Of a stretch of DNA of 23,690 bases, positions 1-7,692 are shown in pieces. The stretch covers positions 1-23,690 of IMG/VR virus record IMGVR_UViG_3300040815_001820; one strand, 5' to 3'. Below the pieces are notes generated by a model that did no database searches, had not been told where the DNA came from, and was given only the letters and a program-made list of their open reading frames with translations. Numbering within the stretch: the first letter of the stretch is position 1; every line of letters starts with the position of its first letter. A program made the translations under genes and the position numbers. Source of the DNA: a virus.

Positions 1-186
1 CGTAACATGACTTGGTTTGCATTGTTTGGACTATTGCTGTATCCATTTGCAGTTGTAGGCGCTTCGTTAGCAGGTTTAGATGAAGCACAAAAAACACTAG
101 GATCAATGGCTCCAACATACTTTGTTGCTGTTGCTGGTATTGTTGCAGCGTTCTTTGGTGCTCAAGCATATACTAAGAAAAAGTAA
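1..186 (+). CDS. Small membrane protein, C-terminal part only
   Basis: The reading frame is open from the first base and stops at TAA 184-186, leaving 61 residues of a protein whose start lies outside the window. It has two hydrophobic stretches, roughly residues 4-25 and 36-55 of the visible part, separated by a short polar link, and ends in a Lys-rich tail (TKKK). That pattern predicts two membrane helices with a cytoplasmic basic C-terminus. Small two-helix proteins of this kind in phages include holins, but nothing here proves it and no lysin gene is visible beside it. I do not recognise the family. A 43-base gap with no clear promoter or terminator separates it from the J-domain gene. 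Confidence 0.7.
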   Translation, partial: RNMTWFALFGLLLYPFAVVGASLAGLDEAQKTLGSMAPTYFVAVAGIVAAFFGAQAYTKKK

Positions 187-229
187 TCATTACTAGCAAA
201 ATGTAATAGTCTGTGCGATAAGTAATTAC

Positions 230-1048
230 ATGAACTATTATAAAACACTTGGTGTATCTAAAAATGCATCGCAAGATGATATAAAAAAAGCTTATAGAAA
301 ACTTGCGATGCAGACTCATCCCGATCGTAATAACGGTGATGATACAAAGTTCAAAAAAATTAATGAAGCGTACGACACGTTAAAAGATCCTAATAAACGT
401 AGTATGTATGATACTCCGCAACCAAATCTTAATAACAATAACTTTAATCAACAACAAGACTTTCAAGATATATTCAGTCAAATGTTTAATAGAGGAAGGG
501 CGCCCCGACAACCTCGAAATGACGATATAACTGCATTTGCTAATTTAAATTTATCCGAAGTTTTTACAGGTAAAAATGTTATAATTGCTTATAAATTATC
601 AAGTGGTGAACAAGCAACTGTTGACATTGCTATACCAGCTGGTGCTACAGACGGTGATACAGTAAAATATGAAGGATTAGGCGATAATAGAGATAGAAGA
701 TTTCCAAGAGGAGATCTTTATGTAAAAATTAAAATACAAAAAAGCAGATACTGGACTCGTGACGGTAATGATTTACATACATCTCGAAGTGTTAGTGCAT
801 TTGATTTAATATTAGGTGGTGAATTAGATATAAGAACGCCAGAAAGTAAAAGTGTAAGAATAACAGTACCAGAAGGAACAGCGTCAGGAGTAGTAATGAG
901 TATTAAAGGATATGGTATTCCGGATGTAAGAACAACTAAAAGAGGCAATATATACATAAAATTAAATTGCGTTATACCTAAAATAAAAGATCAAACAATT
1001 TTAAATAAAATTAAGGATATAAAAAATGAAATTGATTCTATCACCTAA
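230..1048 (+). CDS. dnaJ: DnaJ/CbpA-type J-domain co-chaperone
   Basis: This 272-residue protein starts with a complete J domain (about residues 1-62) carrying the HPD tripeptide at 30-32, which in this family triggers ATP hydrolysis by DnaK/Hsp70. A Gln/Asn/Phe-rich linker follows (about 65-95), then a C-terminal substrate-binding region (about 100-265) with DnaJ-like elements such as [14 protein letters not shown] and the run DLILGGEL. The CxxCxG zinc-finger repeats of DnaJ are absent, so it is a class B or CbpA-like protein, shorter than DnaJ (about 375 residues). It probably recruits host DnaK to phage proteins during head or tail assembly or replication. Its end overlaps the deformylase gene by 23 bases, so the two are probably translationally coupled. 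The family is certain; the phage role is inferred. Confidence 0.93.
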   Translation: MNYYKTLGVSKNASQDDIKKAYRKLAMQTHPDRNNGDDTKFKKINEAYDTLKDPNKRSMYDTPQPNLNNNNFNQQQDFQDIFSQMFNRGRAPRQPRNDDITAFANLNLSEVFTGKNVIIAYKLSSGEQATVDIAIPAGATDGDTVKYEGLGDNRDRRFPRGDLYVKIKIQKSRYWTRDGNDLHTSRSVSAFDLILGGELDIRTPESKSVRITVPEGTASGVVMSIKGYGIPDVRTTKRGNIYIKLNCVIPKIKDQTILNKIKDIKNEIDSIT

Positions 1049-1529
1049 CGAGTGGTTACAAAGAAAAGTAAATAAGTTTGATTTTGATAACTTAGATGCT
1101 GAAAACATATCAAAAGAGATGTTTGATGTAATGCAGTCAAATAATGGCATAGGTCTAAGTGCTAATCAAGTAGGAATTGATGCGCAAATATTTGTAATGA
1201 AGACATATCTCACAGATGATAGAAAACCTATAACAGTAATAAATCCTGAAATAGAAGCTGTAGCAGTAAATATAATTTCAGAAAAAGAAGGCTGTTTAAG
1301 TCATCCAAATTTATTTTTAAATATTAAAAGATCGAGAGGAATTCGAATAAAATATCTTGACATTTCTGGAAAAGAATGTAATAATGAATTATACGATATC
1401 GATGCACGTTGTTTTTTACATGAATATGATCACTTACAGGGGATTGAATTTACAGACAGAATTAGTAAATTAAAACTTAATATGGCAAAGAAAAAACTTC
1501 GAAAAACTACAATAAAGGAATTATTATAA
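1026..1529 (+). CDS. def: Peptide deformylase
   Basis: This 167-residue metalloenzyme removes the N-formyl group from nascent proteins. All three signature motifs are present: GIGLSANQ at 41-48, EGCLS at 88-92 (Cys90 a metal ligand) and HEYDH at 132-136 (His132 and His136 metal ligands, Glu133 catalytic), in the usual order and spacing. Phage deformylases are known from marine T4-like viruses, where they are thought to keep up with the burst of new protein or to sustain turnover of host photosystem proteins. The C-terminus after the HExxH motif is a short Lys/Leu-rich helix. The start lies inside the J-domain gene and the stop is one base before the ClpA start, giving a tight co-translated trio. 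Confidence 0.95.
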   Translation: MKLILSPNEWLQRKVNKFDFDNLDAENISKEMFDVMQSNNGIGLSANQVGIDAQIFVMKTYLTDDRKPITVINPEIEAVAVNIISEKEGCLSHPNLFLNIKRSRGIRIKYLDISGKECNNELYDIDARCFLHEYDHLQGIEFTDRISKLKLNMAKKKLRKTTIKELL

Positions 1530-1530
1530 T

Positions 1531-3783
1531 ATGGTGGAACCGTCAAAAGATTTACAACTGGTTTTTGAAAAAGCAGTTCAAGATGCACGTAAATTAAAAC
1601 ATGAATATGTAACTCTAGAACACTTGTTATTTGCAATGCTTTGTGAAGAAAACTTTGTTAATTTATTGAAAAGTGTTAGAGTAGATGTTGATTACTTAAA
1701 AAGTAATCTAGAACATCACTTGAAGAACGGCTGCGAAGAACTAAAAATTGATGCAAAAAAGTTCAAGCCAAAGAAAACATCGACTGTAGAACGTGTTCTT
1801 AACCGTGCCTTTACTCAAACATTGTTTAACGGCAGAGCCGAAATACATCTTGCAGATGTACTGTTAAGTTTGCTTAACGAAAAGAAAAGTCCTTCTGTTT
1901 ATTTTGCAGAGAAAGCAGGAATTAATAAAGAAAACTTTGCAGAGTATGTGAAAAATGAATTACACGAAATTCATTTAGAAGAAGAAGAAATCTCTCAAGA
2001 TGCAAAACGTGCTCTAGCAAAATTTACAACTGATCTTAATAGTGAAGTTATAAAAGGTAAGGTTGATCCTATTATTGGACGTTCAGAAGAGCTAGAAAAA
2101 TTAGCACTTGCATTAGGGCGCCGTGCTAAAAACAATGTACTAATGGTGGGTGATCCGGGTGTTGGTAAAACTGCTATTGCAGAAGGACTTGCTTTTAACA
2201 TTGTTAACGAAAATGTTCCTAGTTTTCTTAAAGAATATAAAGTATATAATTTAGACATTGGTGCTATGTTAGCAGGTTCAAAATATAGAGGCGACTTCGA
2301 AGAACGTTTTAAGTTAGTACTTACTGCCTTAACAAAACAAGGCAAAACCATTATGTTTGTAGACGAAGCACATATGATGAACGGCGCTGGTGCCGGTGGT
2401 GGCAAAGATTCGAATGATCTTGCTAATATGCTAAAGCCTGCACTTACTAAAGGTGACTTAAAAGTTGTTGCTTCGACTACTTGGGAAGAATATCGTAAAT
2501 ACTTTGAAAAAGATCGTGCGCTGATGCGTCGATTCCAACGTGTTGTAATTGGTGAACCTTCTAAAGAAAACACAATTGAAATCTTAAGAGGTATTAAGAA
2601 ATATTACGAAGAATACCACGGTACAGAAATTACAGAATCTGCTATAGATGCAGCAGTTAAATTGAGTATAAAATATCAAACAGATAAAAAATTGCCTGAT
2701 AAAGCAATTGACTTAATTGACGTTGCATGTTCTAGATTTAAAGTAAATGATCAGTTTGAAAATAAAATTATAGACGAAAAAGAAATTCAGTTTGAACTTG
2801 CTAAAATGCTTAACTTACCAGAAGAGCAAGTTGCCGAACGTGAAACAGAAAATCTAGCAAATCTAGAAAAAAATATGAAACAATCTGTTTATGGTCAAGA
2901 CGAAGCTATAGAAAGTATTGTAGATAAAATTCTAGTTGCACAAGCAGGACTAAAACCAGATGATAAACCGGTAGGTAGTTTTGTATTTATGGGTCCAACT
3001 GGCACTGGTAAAACAGAAACAGCAAAATCTTTATCAAAAGCACTAGGTGTAAAACTTGTACGATTTGATATGAGTGAGTATCAAGAAAAACATAGTGTTG
3101 CAAAACTAATTGGATCACCTCCCGGTTACGTAGGTCATGAAGATACAAGTGGTCAACTTATTGAAAAGTTACAAGAAAATCCTAACTGTGTACTACTGCT
3201 CGACGAGATTGAAAAAGCGCACCCTGACGTATCGCAAATCTTATTACAAATTATGGATAACGGTATTATAACTGGTAGTAATGGTAAAGAAGCAGATGCA
3301 CGTAACTGTATTTTAATATTAACAACAAACTTAGGTGCTAAACAAGCTGAAAAGAATACTATTGGATTTGGTGAAACAATGGAAAACGATTACGAAGACA
3401 AGGAACTAAAGAAGTTTTTTGCTCCAGAATTCCGTAACAGACTCGACGGTACTATAACATTTGCAAGCTTAACAAAAGAAGTAATGATGAAGATTGTTGG
3501 CAAGTTTCTTGTTGAATTAAAGGAAATGGTGCAGGACAAACAAATTATAATCAATGTTACTGATGAAACACTTGACTGGTTAGTAGAAAAAGGCTTTGAT
3601 AAAAAGATGGGCGCTCGTCCTTTACAGCGTGTAATTGATAAAGATATTAAACGTCCATTATCACGTGAGATGCTATTTGGTAATTTAAAAGATGGTGGTA
3701 CAGTAACTATTAATATAGAATCAGATGAGATAAAACTTACTACTACTACTACAAAAGATATTGTAGAAAATGAAAATATTTGA
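1531..3783 (+). CDS. clpA: ClpA-type AAA+ unfoldase
   Basis: This 750-residue Hsp100 protein is almost the length of bacterial ClpA. An N-terminal Clp-N repeat domain (about 1-145) is followed by AAA-1 with Walker A GDPGVGKT at 207-214 and Walker B VDEAH with Asp278/Glu279. AAA-2 has Walker A GPTGTGKT at 488-495 and Walker B LLLDEIEKAH with Asp558/Glu559, then the C-terminal small domain (GARPLQRVI). There is no long coiled-coil middle domain, so it is ClpA-like rather than ClpB-like. An IGF tripeptide at 611-613 sits where ClpA and ClpX carry the loop that docks on ClpP, so this copy probably feeds a peptidase. No clpP is visible here. AAGGA at 1515-1519, inside def, is the likely ribosome site, 11 bases before ATG. 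It overlaps the next gene by 14 bases. Confidence 0.95.
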   Translation: MVEPSKDLQLVFEKAVQDARKLKHEYVTLEHLLFAMLCEENFVNLLKSVRVDVDYLKSNLEHHLKNGCEELKIDAKKFKPKKTSTVERVLNRAFTQTLFNGRAEIHLADVLLSLLNEKKSPSVYFAEKAGINKENFAEYVKNELHEIHLEEEEISQDAKRALAKFTTDLNSEVIKGKVDPIIGRSEELEKLALALGRRAKNNVLMVGDPGVGKTAIAEGLAFNIVNENVPSFLKEYKVYNLDIGAMLAGSKYRGDFEERFKLVLTALTKQGKTIMFVDEAHMMNGAGAGGGKDSNDLANMLKPALTKGDLKVVASTTWEEYRKYFEKDRALMRRFQRVVIGEPSKENTIEILRGIKKYYEEYHGTEITESAIDAAVKLSIKYQTDKKLPDKAIDLIDVACSRFKVNDQFENKIIDEKEIQFELAKMLNLPEEQVAERETENLANLEKNMKQSVYGQDEAIESIVDKILVAQAGLKPDDKPVGSFVFMGPTGTGKTETAKSLSKALGVKLVRFDMSEYQEKHSVAKLIGSPPGYVGHEDTSGQLIEKLQENPNCVLLLDEIEKAHPDVSQILLQIMDNGIITGSNGKEADARNCILILTTNLGAKQAEKNTIGFGETMENDYEDKELKKFFAPEFRNRLDGTITFASLTKEVMMKIVGKFLVELKEMVQDKQIIINVTDETLDWLVEKGFDKKMGARPLQRVIDKDIKRPLSREMLFGNLKDGGTVTINIESDEIKLTTTTTKDIVENENI

Positions 3784-4456
3784 AACAAATAAGTTACATT
3801 ATGCTCAATATTTGTATAAGTTAGATCTAACAAATGCTTTTGCGCCGTTCTTTAGAACTGAGTTTCAAAAAGGACGGCTGCTTTCTGCAAAGGCTGCGTT
3901 AGACGAAGCATACGAACGTATTCAAAAAGGTTTACCATTATATAGAACAGTATACAGAGCACAAGTTCCTGTATCAGATCAAGATTTTTTTGATGCAAAA
4001 ATAATTTATAATAATTTATTAGAAGCAGATAATTATAAACTTAGAGTTAATAGTTGGCATACTATTATAATATATAGTAATGATAAAGAATTTTTATTAA
4101 AAATTGCAAATGAAGTCGAAGAAAAAATGATTTCTTTTTGGGAGCCAAAACAAGAGAATATTAAATTATTAACACAACGGAAAAAAATATTAATTGTTGA
4201 TCACGAACCAGAATTTATATATAAAGTATCTTTAAATTACAAACGTATTGATCCTGGTTTTGGAAACTGGATCGATGCTAATCCTAAACTAGTAAAATGT
4301 GGCAAAAAGGCATTACAAAATATTAAAGAAGGATATGCATTTAATAATTATTTGTATGTAAAAAATTCTAAAGTTTTATCATTATTAAATCTAATGATTA
4401 TAGGTAATATCAGTCGTATCGAAGAATTAGTTTGTAATACAATAATTGATAAATAG
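3770..4456 (+). CDS. Unrecognised 228-residue phage protein
   Basis: I do not recognise this family. The protein is soluble-looking, rich in Lys, Asn, Ile and Tyr, with no signal peptide, clear membrane helix or catalytic motif. Residues about 1-65 look helical and include charged repeats (AKAALDEAYERIQKG). The middle alternates beta-like hydrophobic strands (HTIIIYS, KKILIVDHEP), and a Gly/Asn/Trp patch (GFGNWIDANP) lies near residue 165. The gene starts inside the end of clpA (14-base overlap) and is probably translated with it, so a role linked to the unfoldase, such as a substrate or adaptor, is possible but unsupported by sequence. The TAG stop is embedded in the GATAAATA late-promoter-like box that precedes the next gene, suggesting this is the last gene of its block. 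Confidence 0.75.
   Translation: MKIFETNKLHYAQYLYKLDLTNAFAPFFRTEFQKGRLLSAKAALDEAYERIQKGLPLYRTVYRAQVPVSDQDFFDAKIIYNNLLEADNYKLRVNSWHTIIIYSNDKEFLLKIANEVEEKMISFWEPKQENIKLLTQRKKILIVDHEPEFIYKVSLNYKRIDPGFGNWIDANPKLVKCGKKALQNIKEGYAFNNYLYVKNSKVLSLLNLMIIGNISRIEELVCNTIIDK
4448..4455 (+). promoter_or_regulatory. T4-style late promoter box GATAAATA
   Basis: GATAAATA differs by one base from the T4 late consensus TATAAATA, which is read by RNA polymerase carrying a gp55-type sigma factor. It lies across the stop codon of the preceding gene, and its last base is 5 bases before the ATG at 4461, so transcription would start at or just after that ATG. That spacing favours expression of genes downstream of 4461, or a later start within it. 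The same eight bases recur before the gene at 9194. Eight-base matches do occur by chance in AT-rich DNA. Confidence 0.45.
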
Positions 4457-4460
4457 TTAT

Positions 4461-4817
4461 ATGGCACAGAGCGAAACAATATTATCACAAAACACACACG
4501 ACGGCGACAGTACAATTCAAACTGTTACTGGAGAAAAATATAAAGGCGACGGTTACTACGGTAGATCCGACGGCTTTCACACCGTACAATATAATATAAC
4601 AGGCTTTATTGGCACAGTTAATGTTCAGGGAACGTTAGCTGTTAATCCAACAGCAGATGATTGGTTCACTGTGTATACACAAGCATATCCGGTTGTAAAT
4701 GACGAAGGTACTACTAAAAGTAACTTTACTAATTTTACAGGCAACTATGTATGGATTAGAGCATACATAAGCAATTGGACTGACGGCACAGTTAATAGTA
4801 TTCAACTAAATCACTAA
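4461..4817 (+). CDS. Putative virion structural protein, beta-rich
   Basis: This 118-residue protein is made mostly of short predicted beta-strands with many Thr, Asn, Tyr and Gly residues. Recognisable patches are YNITGFIGTVNVQGTL and the ending FTGNYVWIRAYISNWTDGTV, a pattern I associate with small beta-sandwich proteins of marine T4-like phages that are usually called structural or hypothetical. No enzyme motif is present. An upstream TTG at 4446 would add five residues, but it overlaps the previous stop and has no ribosome site, so I chose ATG 4461. A late-promoter-like box just upstream supports expression with the virion genes. A capsid decoration or baseplate/fibre role is possible; none is demonstrated. 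Confidence 0.7.
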   Translation: MAQSETILSQNTHDGDSTIQTVTGEKYKGDGYYGRSDGFHTVQYNITGFIGTVNVQGTLAVNPTADDWFTVYTQAYPVVNDEGTTKSNFTNFTGNYVWIRAYISNWTDGTVNSIQLNH

Positions 4818-4827
4818 GGTAGGAACC

Positions 4828-5421
4828 ATGGAACATTTTATTAGAGTAGTAATGGAAAAACAAGATAATTTAAACGAAAGTTTAAATGAAGATGTATTTC
4901 CAGGAAGCATAATATACGAATCAGATCAAGGTGCAAGTATATTTGAAATGCCATTAGCAGCAGAACTAAGTGAACAAGAAGCAGATGACTTTGCTAACAA
5001 ACTAGCAGAATATGTTTTTGATCAAGGTTATGAAGACTTTGATATTGAAATTAGTGCAGACGGTGAAGTAGCTGAAGATGAAGAAACATATGAAGACGAT
5101 GACGAGTTTTATGAACAATACGGTGTTATGTGGTACAACGATGATGACATCATGGACGAAGCAGAATACCAAGGACGTACAGTTAAACTAGGCAAGCCTA
5201 TGCAAGGCGATGTTAAGAAGTTTAAGGTATATGTCAAAGATCCTAAGACAGGTAATGTTAAAAAAGTAAACTTTGGACACGGCGGTAGCAGTGTTAAAGG
5301 TAAGTCAATGAAGATTCGTAAAAACAATCCAGCGGCAAGACGTTCATTTAGAGCAAGACACAACTGTGACAATCCTGGACCGAGAACAAAAGCAAGATAT
5401 TGGAGTTGCAGAAAATGGTAA
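4828..5421 (+). CDS. Putative internal head protein, acidic front and basic tail
   Basis: The 197 residues divide in two. The N-terminal 110 or so are strongly acidic (runs such as EDEETYEDDDEFYEQYG). The C-terminal 85 are basic and begin after DEAEYQGRTVKLGKPM, ending in a Cys/Trp motif (RARHNCDNPGPRTKARYW, then SCRKW). That tail is a module I recognise as recurring at the ends of proteins in marine T4-like phages and some large viruses, without known function. Near the start are two tandem LNE tripeptides (15-17 and 19-21), matching the Leu/Ile-x-Glu rule of the T4 prohead protease gp21. AAGG at 4816-4819 is a fair ribosome site; a second ATG at 4852 would put LNE nearer the N-terminus. An internal or scaffold-type head protein is my inference. 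Confidence 0.75.
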   Translation: MEHFIRVVMEKQDNLNESLNEDVFPGSIIYESDQGASIFEMPLAAELSEQEADDFANKLAEYVFDQGYEDFDIEISADGEVAEDEETYEDDDEFYEQYGVMWYNDDDIMDEAEYQGRTVKLGKPMQGDVKKFKVYVKDPKTGNVKKVNFGHGGSSVKGKSMKIRKNNPAARRSFRARHNCDNPGPRTKARYWSCRKW

Positions 5422-5747
5422 TGATTAGAGAATTTTATAATAAACCAATAGATGATGCTAGTCTACCATACGATATAGTTGATGATATGGCTGTATTTGT
5501 ACGTAACGATCCTATGTTTTATCGTAAGAACTTTTTTCCTGCTATTCAAAAAATGAAGGCAAAAGGTTCTAATTTTGATCCGGTAAAAGAATTAGGTCCT
5601 ATGATAGATAAAGCATCACATAACTACTGTAAAAAATTTAATATTAATAAACGCCCAGAAACTCTTTTGAATGCAGAAGAAAAAAAGGTTCTTATTAATA
5701 AATTATATTCAGAAGAGATGACACAGATACGCAACGGAGTGTACTGA
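5415..5747 (+). CDS. Conserved T4-like phage protein, function unknown
   Basis: This 110-residue protein begins MVMIREF and contains a central patch DDMAVFVRNDPMFYRKNFFP followed by charged helices. I associate the pattern with a conserved hypothetical family of marine T4-like phages that often sits among virion genes; no function is known to me. There is no membrane segment and only one Cys. GGAG at 5402-5405 lies 9 bases before ATG 5415, which I prefer to ATG 5421 or a TTG at 5400. The start overlaps the end of the previous gene by 7 bases and the stop shares a base with the next start. An IRE tripeptide at 4-6 would fit a prohead-protease site, but this short motif alone is weak evidence. 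Confidence 0.78.
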   Translation: MVMIREFYNKPIDDASLPYDIVDDMAVFVRNDPMFYRKNFFPAIQKMKAKGSNFDPVKELGPMIDKASHNYCKKFNINKRPETLLNAEEKKVLINKLYSEEMTQIRNGVY

Positions 5748-7465
5748 TGTTATTAAGAGAATTGTTTGAAGCAAAAGCAAGACGTATAGTAGCAGTAATG
5801 CCAGGAGGATTTCATCCTTTCCATCCTGGACATAAAAGTTTATACGACTGGGCTGTAAAAACATTTGGTCAGTCTAACGTATATGTAGCAGCAACAAACG
5901 ACACAGCAGCAAGACCTTTTCCATTTGATGTAAAAAAGAAACTTGCAGGTATGGCAGGAGTTCCCGAAAGTAACTTCATACAAGTTAAATCACCTTTTAA
6001 CGCAATGAGCTACAAAGATATTGTAGATTCAGATACAGCACTAGTATTTGTACGCAGTCAAAAAGATAAAAACGAACAGCCGTTACCAGACCAAACTAAA
6101 AAGAATGGTGAGCCAGGTTACTTGCGTACTTACACAGGTAAAGATCTAAACACAGCAGACGAGATGGGCTATATGGCCTACGGTCCTACTATTAACTTTG
6201 ACTTTAGTGGCATGCAAATCAAGAGTGCGAGTGAACTAAGAACTACTTGGCCTGAAATGTCAGATGAAGATAAACTAAAGGCTGCCAAACTAATGTACGG
6301 CAATGGTGCGCCTGTTGCTGTGAAGCTATTAGATCAAGCACTGGGCGACAAAGAGGCGCCAGTAGGAGAAGATGCAAGCAGTGATGAAGAAGATGAATTC
6401 CACCGTAAGTTAGATAAACTTGTACATAAAACATTCGGTCATAGCTCGGACGAAAAGAAAAAGAAAAAAGAAAAATCAGTAGGCGAAGTTGATATAGTTA
6501 ACAAAAAATCTATGGCAGGTGACACAAAAACACACAGGTATACTGCTACTGGTGCAAGAATTCCAACTAGTGATACTTCAAAGTCTAGTGATATTACTAA
6601 AAAAGCAAAACAAGTAGACATGCCCAACGACACTATCGATGATTTTGATTTTTCAGGAGTAGACGGTGCAAAATTAAAAAAAGTAGTAGCAAGATTAGTA
6701 TCTGAACTTCCTGGTTCTCCAAAGAATATAAAAGTGTTGCAAGCTCGATTTGGATTAGCACCTTTTCAGAAAGCATATACATTACAACAAGTCGCAGACG
6801 CTATGGGAGTAACTCCGGAAGTTGTAAGACAGCGAGAAGCCAAAGCAATACGTATGCTAAAACATCCGAGTCGCTCAAGAGAACTACGCCCATTTTTAGA
6901 TGAATCTAATCCATTTACTGATGCACGTATGAACGCAATTAAAGCAAACAAAGATACATTTACAGTTGGTGGCAAAACATATAAGGTTACTGGGGATACA
7001 AGCGACGAAGAAAAAGCTGTACAAGAAGCAGAACTAAACGAAGTAGCACCGGCAGTTGCAGCAGTTATATGGATTCTTAAATGGGCTGTTAGATACGGTG
7101 CATGGCCAGTACTAAAATGGTTACTAAAGAAACATGGTGGAAAAATTATCGGTGGTGCAGCAGCAGCATACTATATTGATCAAGGCTGGGACTGGGTTAA
7201 GGACAACATAGGTGCAGAATATGCACAAATGCTTATTGATAATAAATTTGAGATTGCCGCAGCAGTAGCACTTATATTAGGAGCAGTTGCTCTTAAAAAA
7301 TATATGGAAAAACAAGGCGATAAACTTGTTAAAGCAAACGAGTCAATGATAGAAAAGGCTCCGCCAGGTAGAGAAAAACAAGTTAAAGCACTAAAGAAGA
7401 AATTTGACGATCCAGGTGCGCCATATGCAATAGCATGGGCGCAGCATAACAAGAAGAAAAAGTAA
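5747..7465 (+). CDS. Putative ejected polyprotein: nucleotidyltransferase + sigma-70 region 4 + hydrophobic tail
   Basis: This 572-residue protein has four visible parts. Residues 1-11 (MLLRELFEAKA) resemble the T4 internal-protein capsid-targeting peptide and include LFE at 6-8. Residues about 12-210 form a nucleotidyltransferase-fold domain with HPGH at 26-29 and a KSASELR stretch in the place of the family's ISSTxxR. After a charged linker, residues about 305-386 match sigma-70 regions 4.1 and 4.2: RFGL at 334-337, YTLQQVADAMGVTPEVVRQR at 344-363, then EAKAIRMLKHPSRS. An LNE at 430-432 precedes hydrophobic segments near 433-450, 467-477 and 503-516. The end (KKKFDDPGAPYAIAWAQHNK) is a basic module I recall from other marine phage proteins. 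GGAG at 5736-5739 sets the start. The domains are clear; packaging, cleavage and ejection are inferred. Confidence 0.85.
   Translation: MLLRELFEAKARRIVAVMPGGFHPFHPGHKSLYDWAVKTFGQSNVYVAATNDTAARPFPFDVKKKLAGMAGVPESNFIQVKSPFNAMSYKDIVDSDTALVFVRSQKDKNEQPLPDQTKKNGEPGYLRTYTGKDLNTADEMGYMAYGPTINFDFSGMQIKSASELRTTWPEMSDEDKLKAAKLMYGNGAPVAVKLLDQALGDKEAPVGEDASSDEEDEFHRKLDKLVHKTFGHSSDEKKKKKEKSVGEVDIVNKKSMAGDTKTHRYTATGARIPTSDTSKSSDITKKAKQVDMPNDTIDDFDFSGVDGAKLKKVVARLVSELPGSPKNIKVLQARFGLAPFQKAYTLQQVADAMGVTPEVVRQREAKAIRMLKHPSRSRELRPFLDESNPFTDARMNAIKANKDTFTVGGKTYKVTGDTSDEEKAVQEAELNEVAPAVAAVIWILKWAVRYGAWPVLKWLLKKHGGKIIGGAAAAYYIDQGWDWVKDNIGAEYAQMLIDNKFEIAAAVALILGAVALKKYMEKQGDKLVKANESMIEKAPPGREKQVKALKKKFDDPGAPYAIAWAQHNKKKK
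5762..5770 (+). other. Predicted prohead-protease site LFE, residues 6-8 of the 5747 protein
   Basis: The codons encode Leu-Phe-Glu followed by Ala, fitting the T4 gp21 rule Leu/Ile-x-Glu with a small residue after the cut. Its position, 8 residues from the start, matches the T4 internal protein III leader (MKTYQEFIAE, cut after Glu10). The motif carries little information by itself; the position is what makes it credible. Confidence 0.5.
7034..7042 (+). other. Predicted internal cleavage site LNE, residues 430-432 of the 5747 protein
   Basis: Leu-Asn-Glu lies exactly where the charged linker ends and the hydrophobic part begins (next residues VAPAVAAV). Cutting here would free a C-terminal piece of about 140 residues with three hydrophobic segments. 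The same kind of boundary, LDE followed by IIPAVAAV, occurs in the protein at 9865-10353, which argues against coincidence. Confidence 0.5.
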
Positions 7466-7692
7466 TGGATGAACTCGAGCGTATAAAGAAACTTGCAGGC
7501 GTAAACGAATTCAAAGGTTACACAGAGTATACTCTTGAAAATATTAGTGATGCTGCAAATTCAAATGCACGTAAGATGCGCAAAGATAATATCAAACCAG
7601 GTGACAAAGAATGGTTTGAACTGTGGTTTGGACTGCCTAAGATGACAGGTGAAAATATGCCGGCAGGCTTTAGAGGACGTAAAAAGAAATGA
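7465..7692 (+). CDS. Small basic phage protein, likely virion-associated
   Basis: This 75-residue protein begins MDELERIKKLAGVNEF, a leader style I have seen in short proteins of marine T4-like phages. It ends with GDKEWFELWFGLPKMTGE and a basic tail (GFRGRKKK). The EWFELWF aromatic cluster also looks like a recurring module. No enzyme motif, Cys pair or membrane helix is present. VNE at 13-15 is close to, but not, the Leu/Ile-x-Glu cleavage rule. Start and stop both overlap neighbours (TAATG with the gene before; ATGA with the Cys-rich gene after), so it is translated within the block. It is probably packaged with the DNA along with its neighbours; its function is unknown. Confidence 0.75.
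   Translation: MDELERIKKLAGVNEFKGYTEYTLENISDAANSNARKMRKDNIKPGDKEWFELWFGLPKMTGENMPAGFRGRKKK

Noticed and set aside
187-229. Possible small hairpin ATTAC...GTAAT in the gap before the J-domain gene, considered as a terminator
   Set aside because: The stem is only five AT-rich pairs with no following T-run, so it is not a credible terminator.
718-957. Minus-strand ORF opposite the J-domain gene; similar minus-strand ORFs lie opposite clpA, the DNA polymerase and others
   Set aside because: Each lies wholly or mostly within a confidently identified + strand gene, has no family pattern or ribosome site, and is a shadow of AT-rich codon use.
1357-1385. TTGACA-17-AATAAT inside the deformylase gene
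   Set aside because: About 145 bases from the next start, one -10 mismatch at an important position, and fully coding; chance is likely in this composition.
3738-3752. ACT triplet repeat near the end of clpA
   Set aside because: It encodes a short Thr run in a poorly conserved tail; simple low-complexity sequence, with no sign of a functional repeat.
4446-4460. TTG start five codons upstream of the structural gene, and a TTG start at 5400 for the gene at 5415
   Set aside because: Neither has a ribosome site at proper spacing, while ATG codons with better context follow directly.
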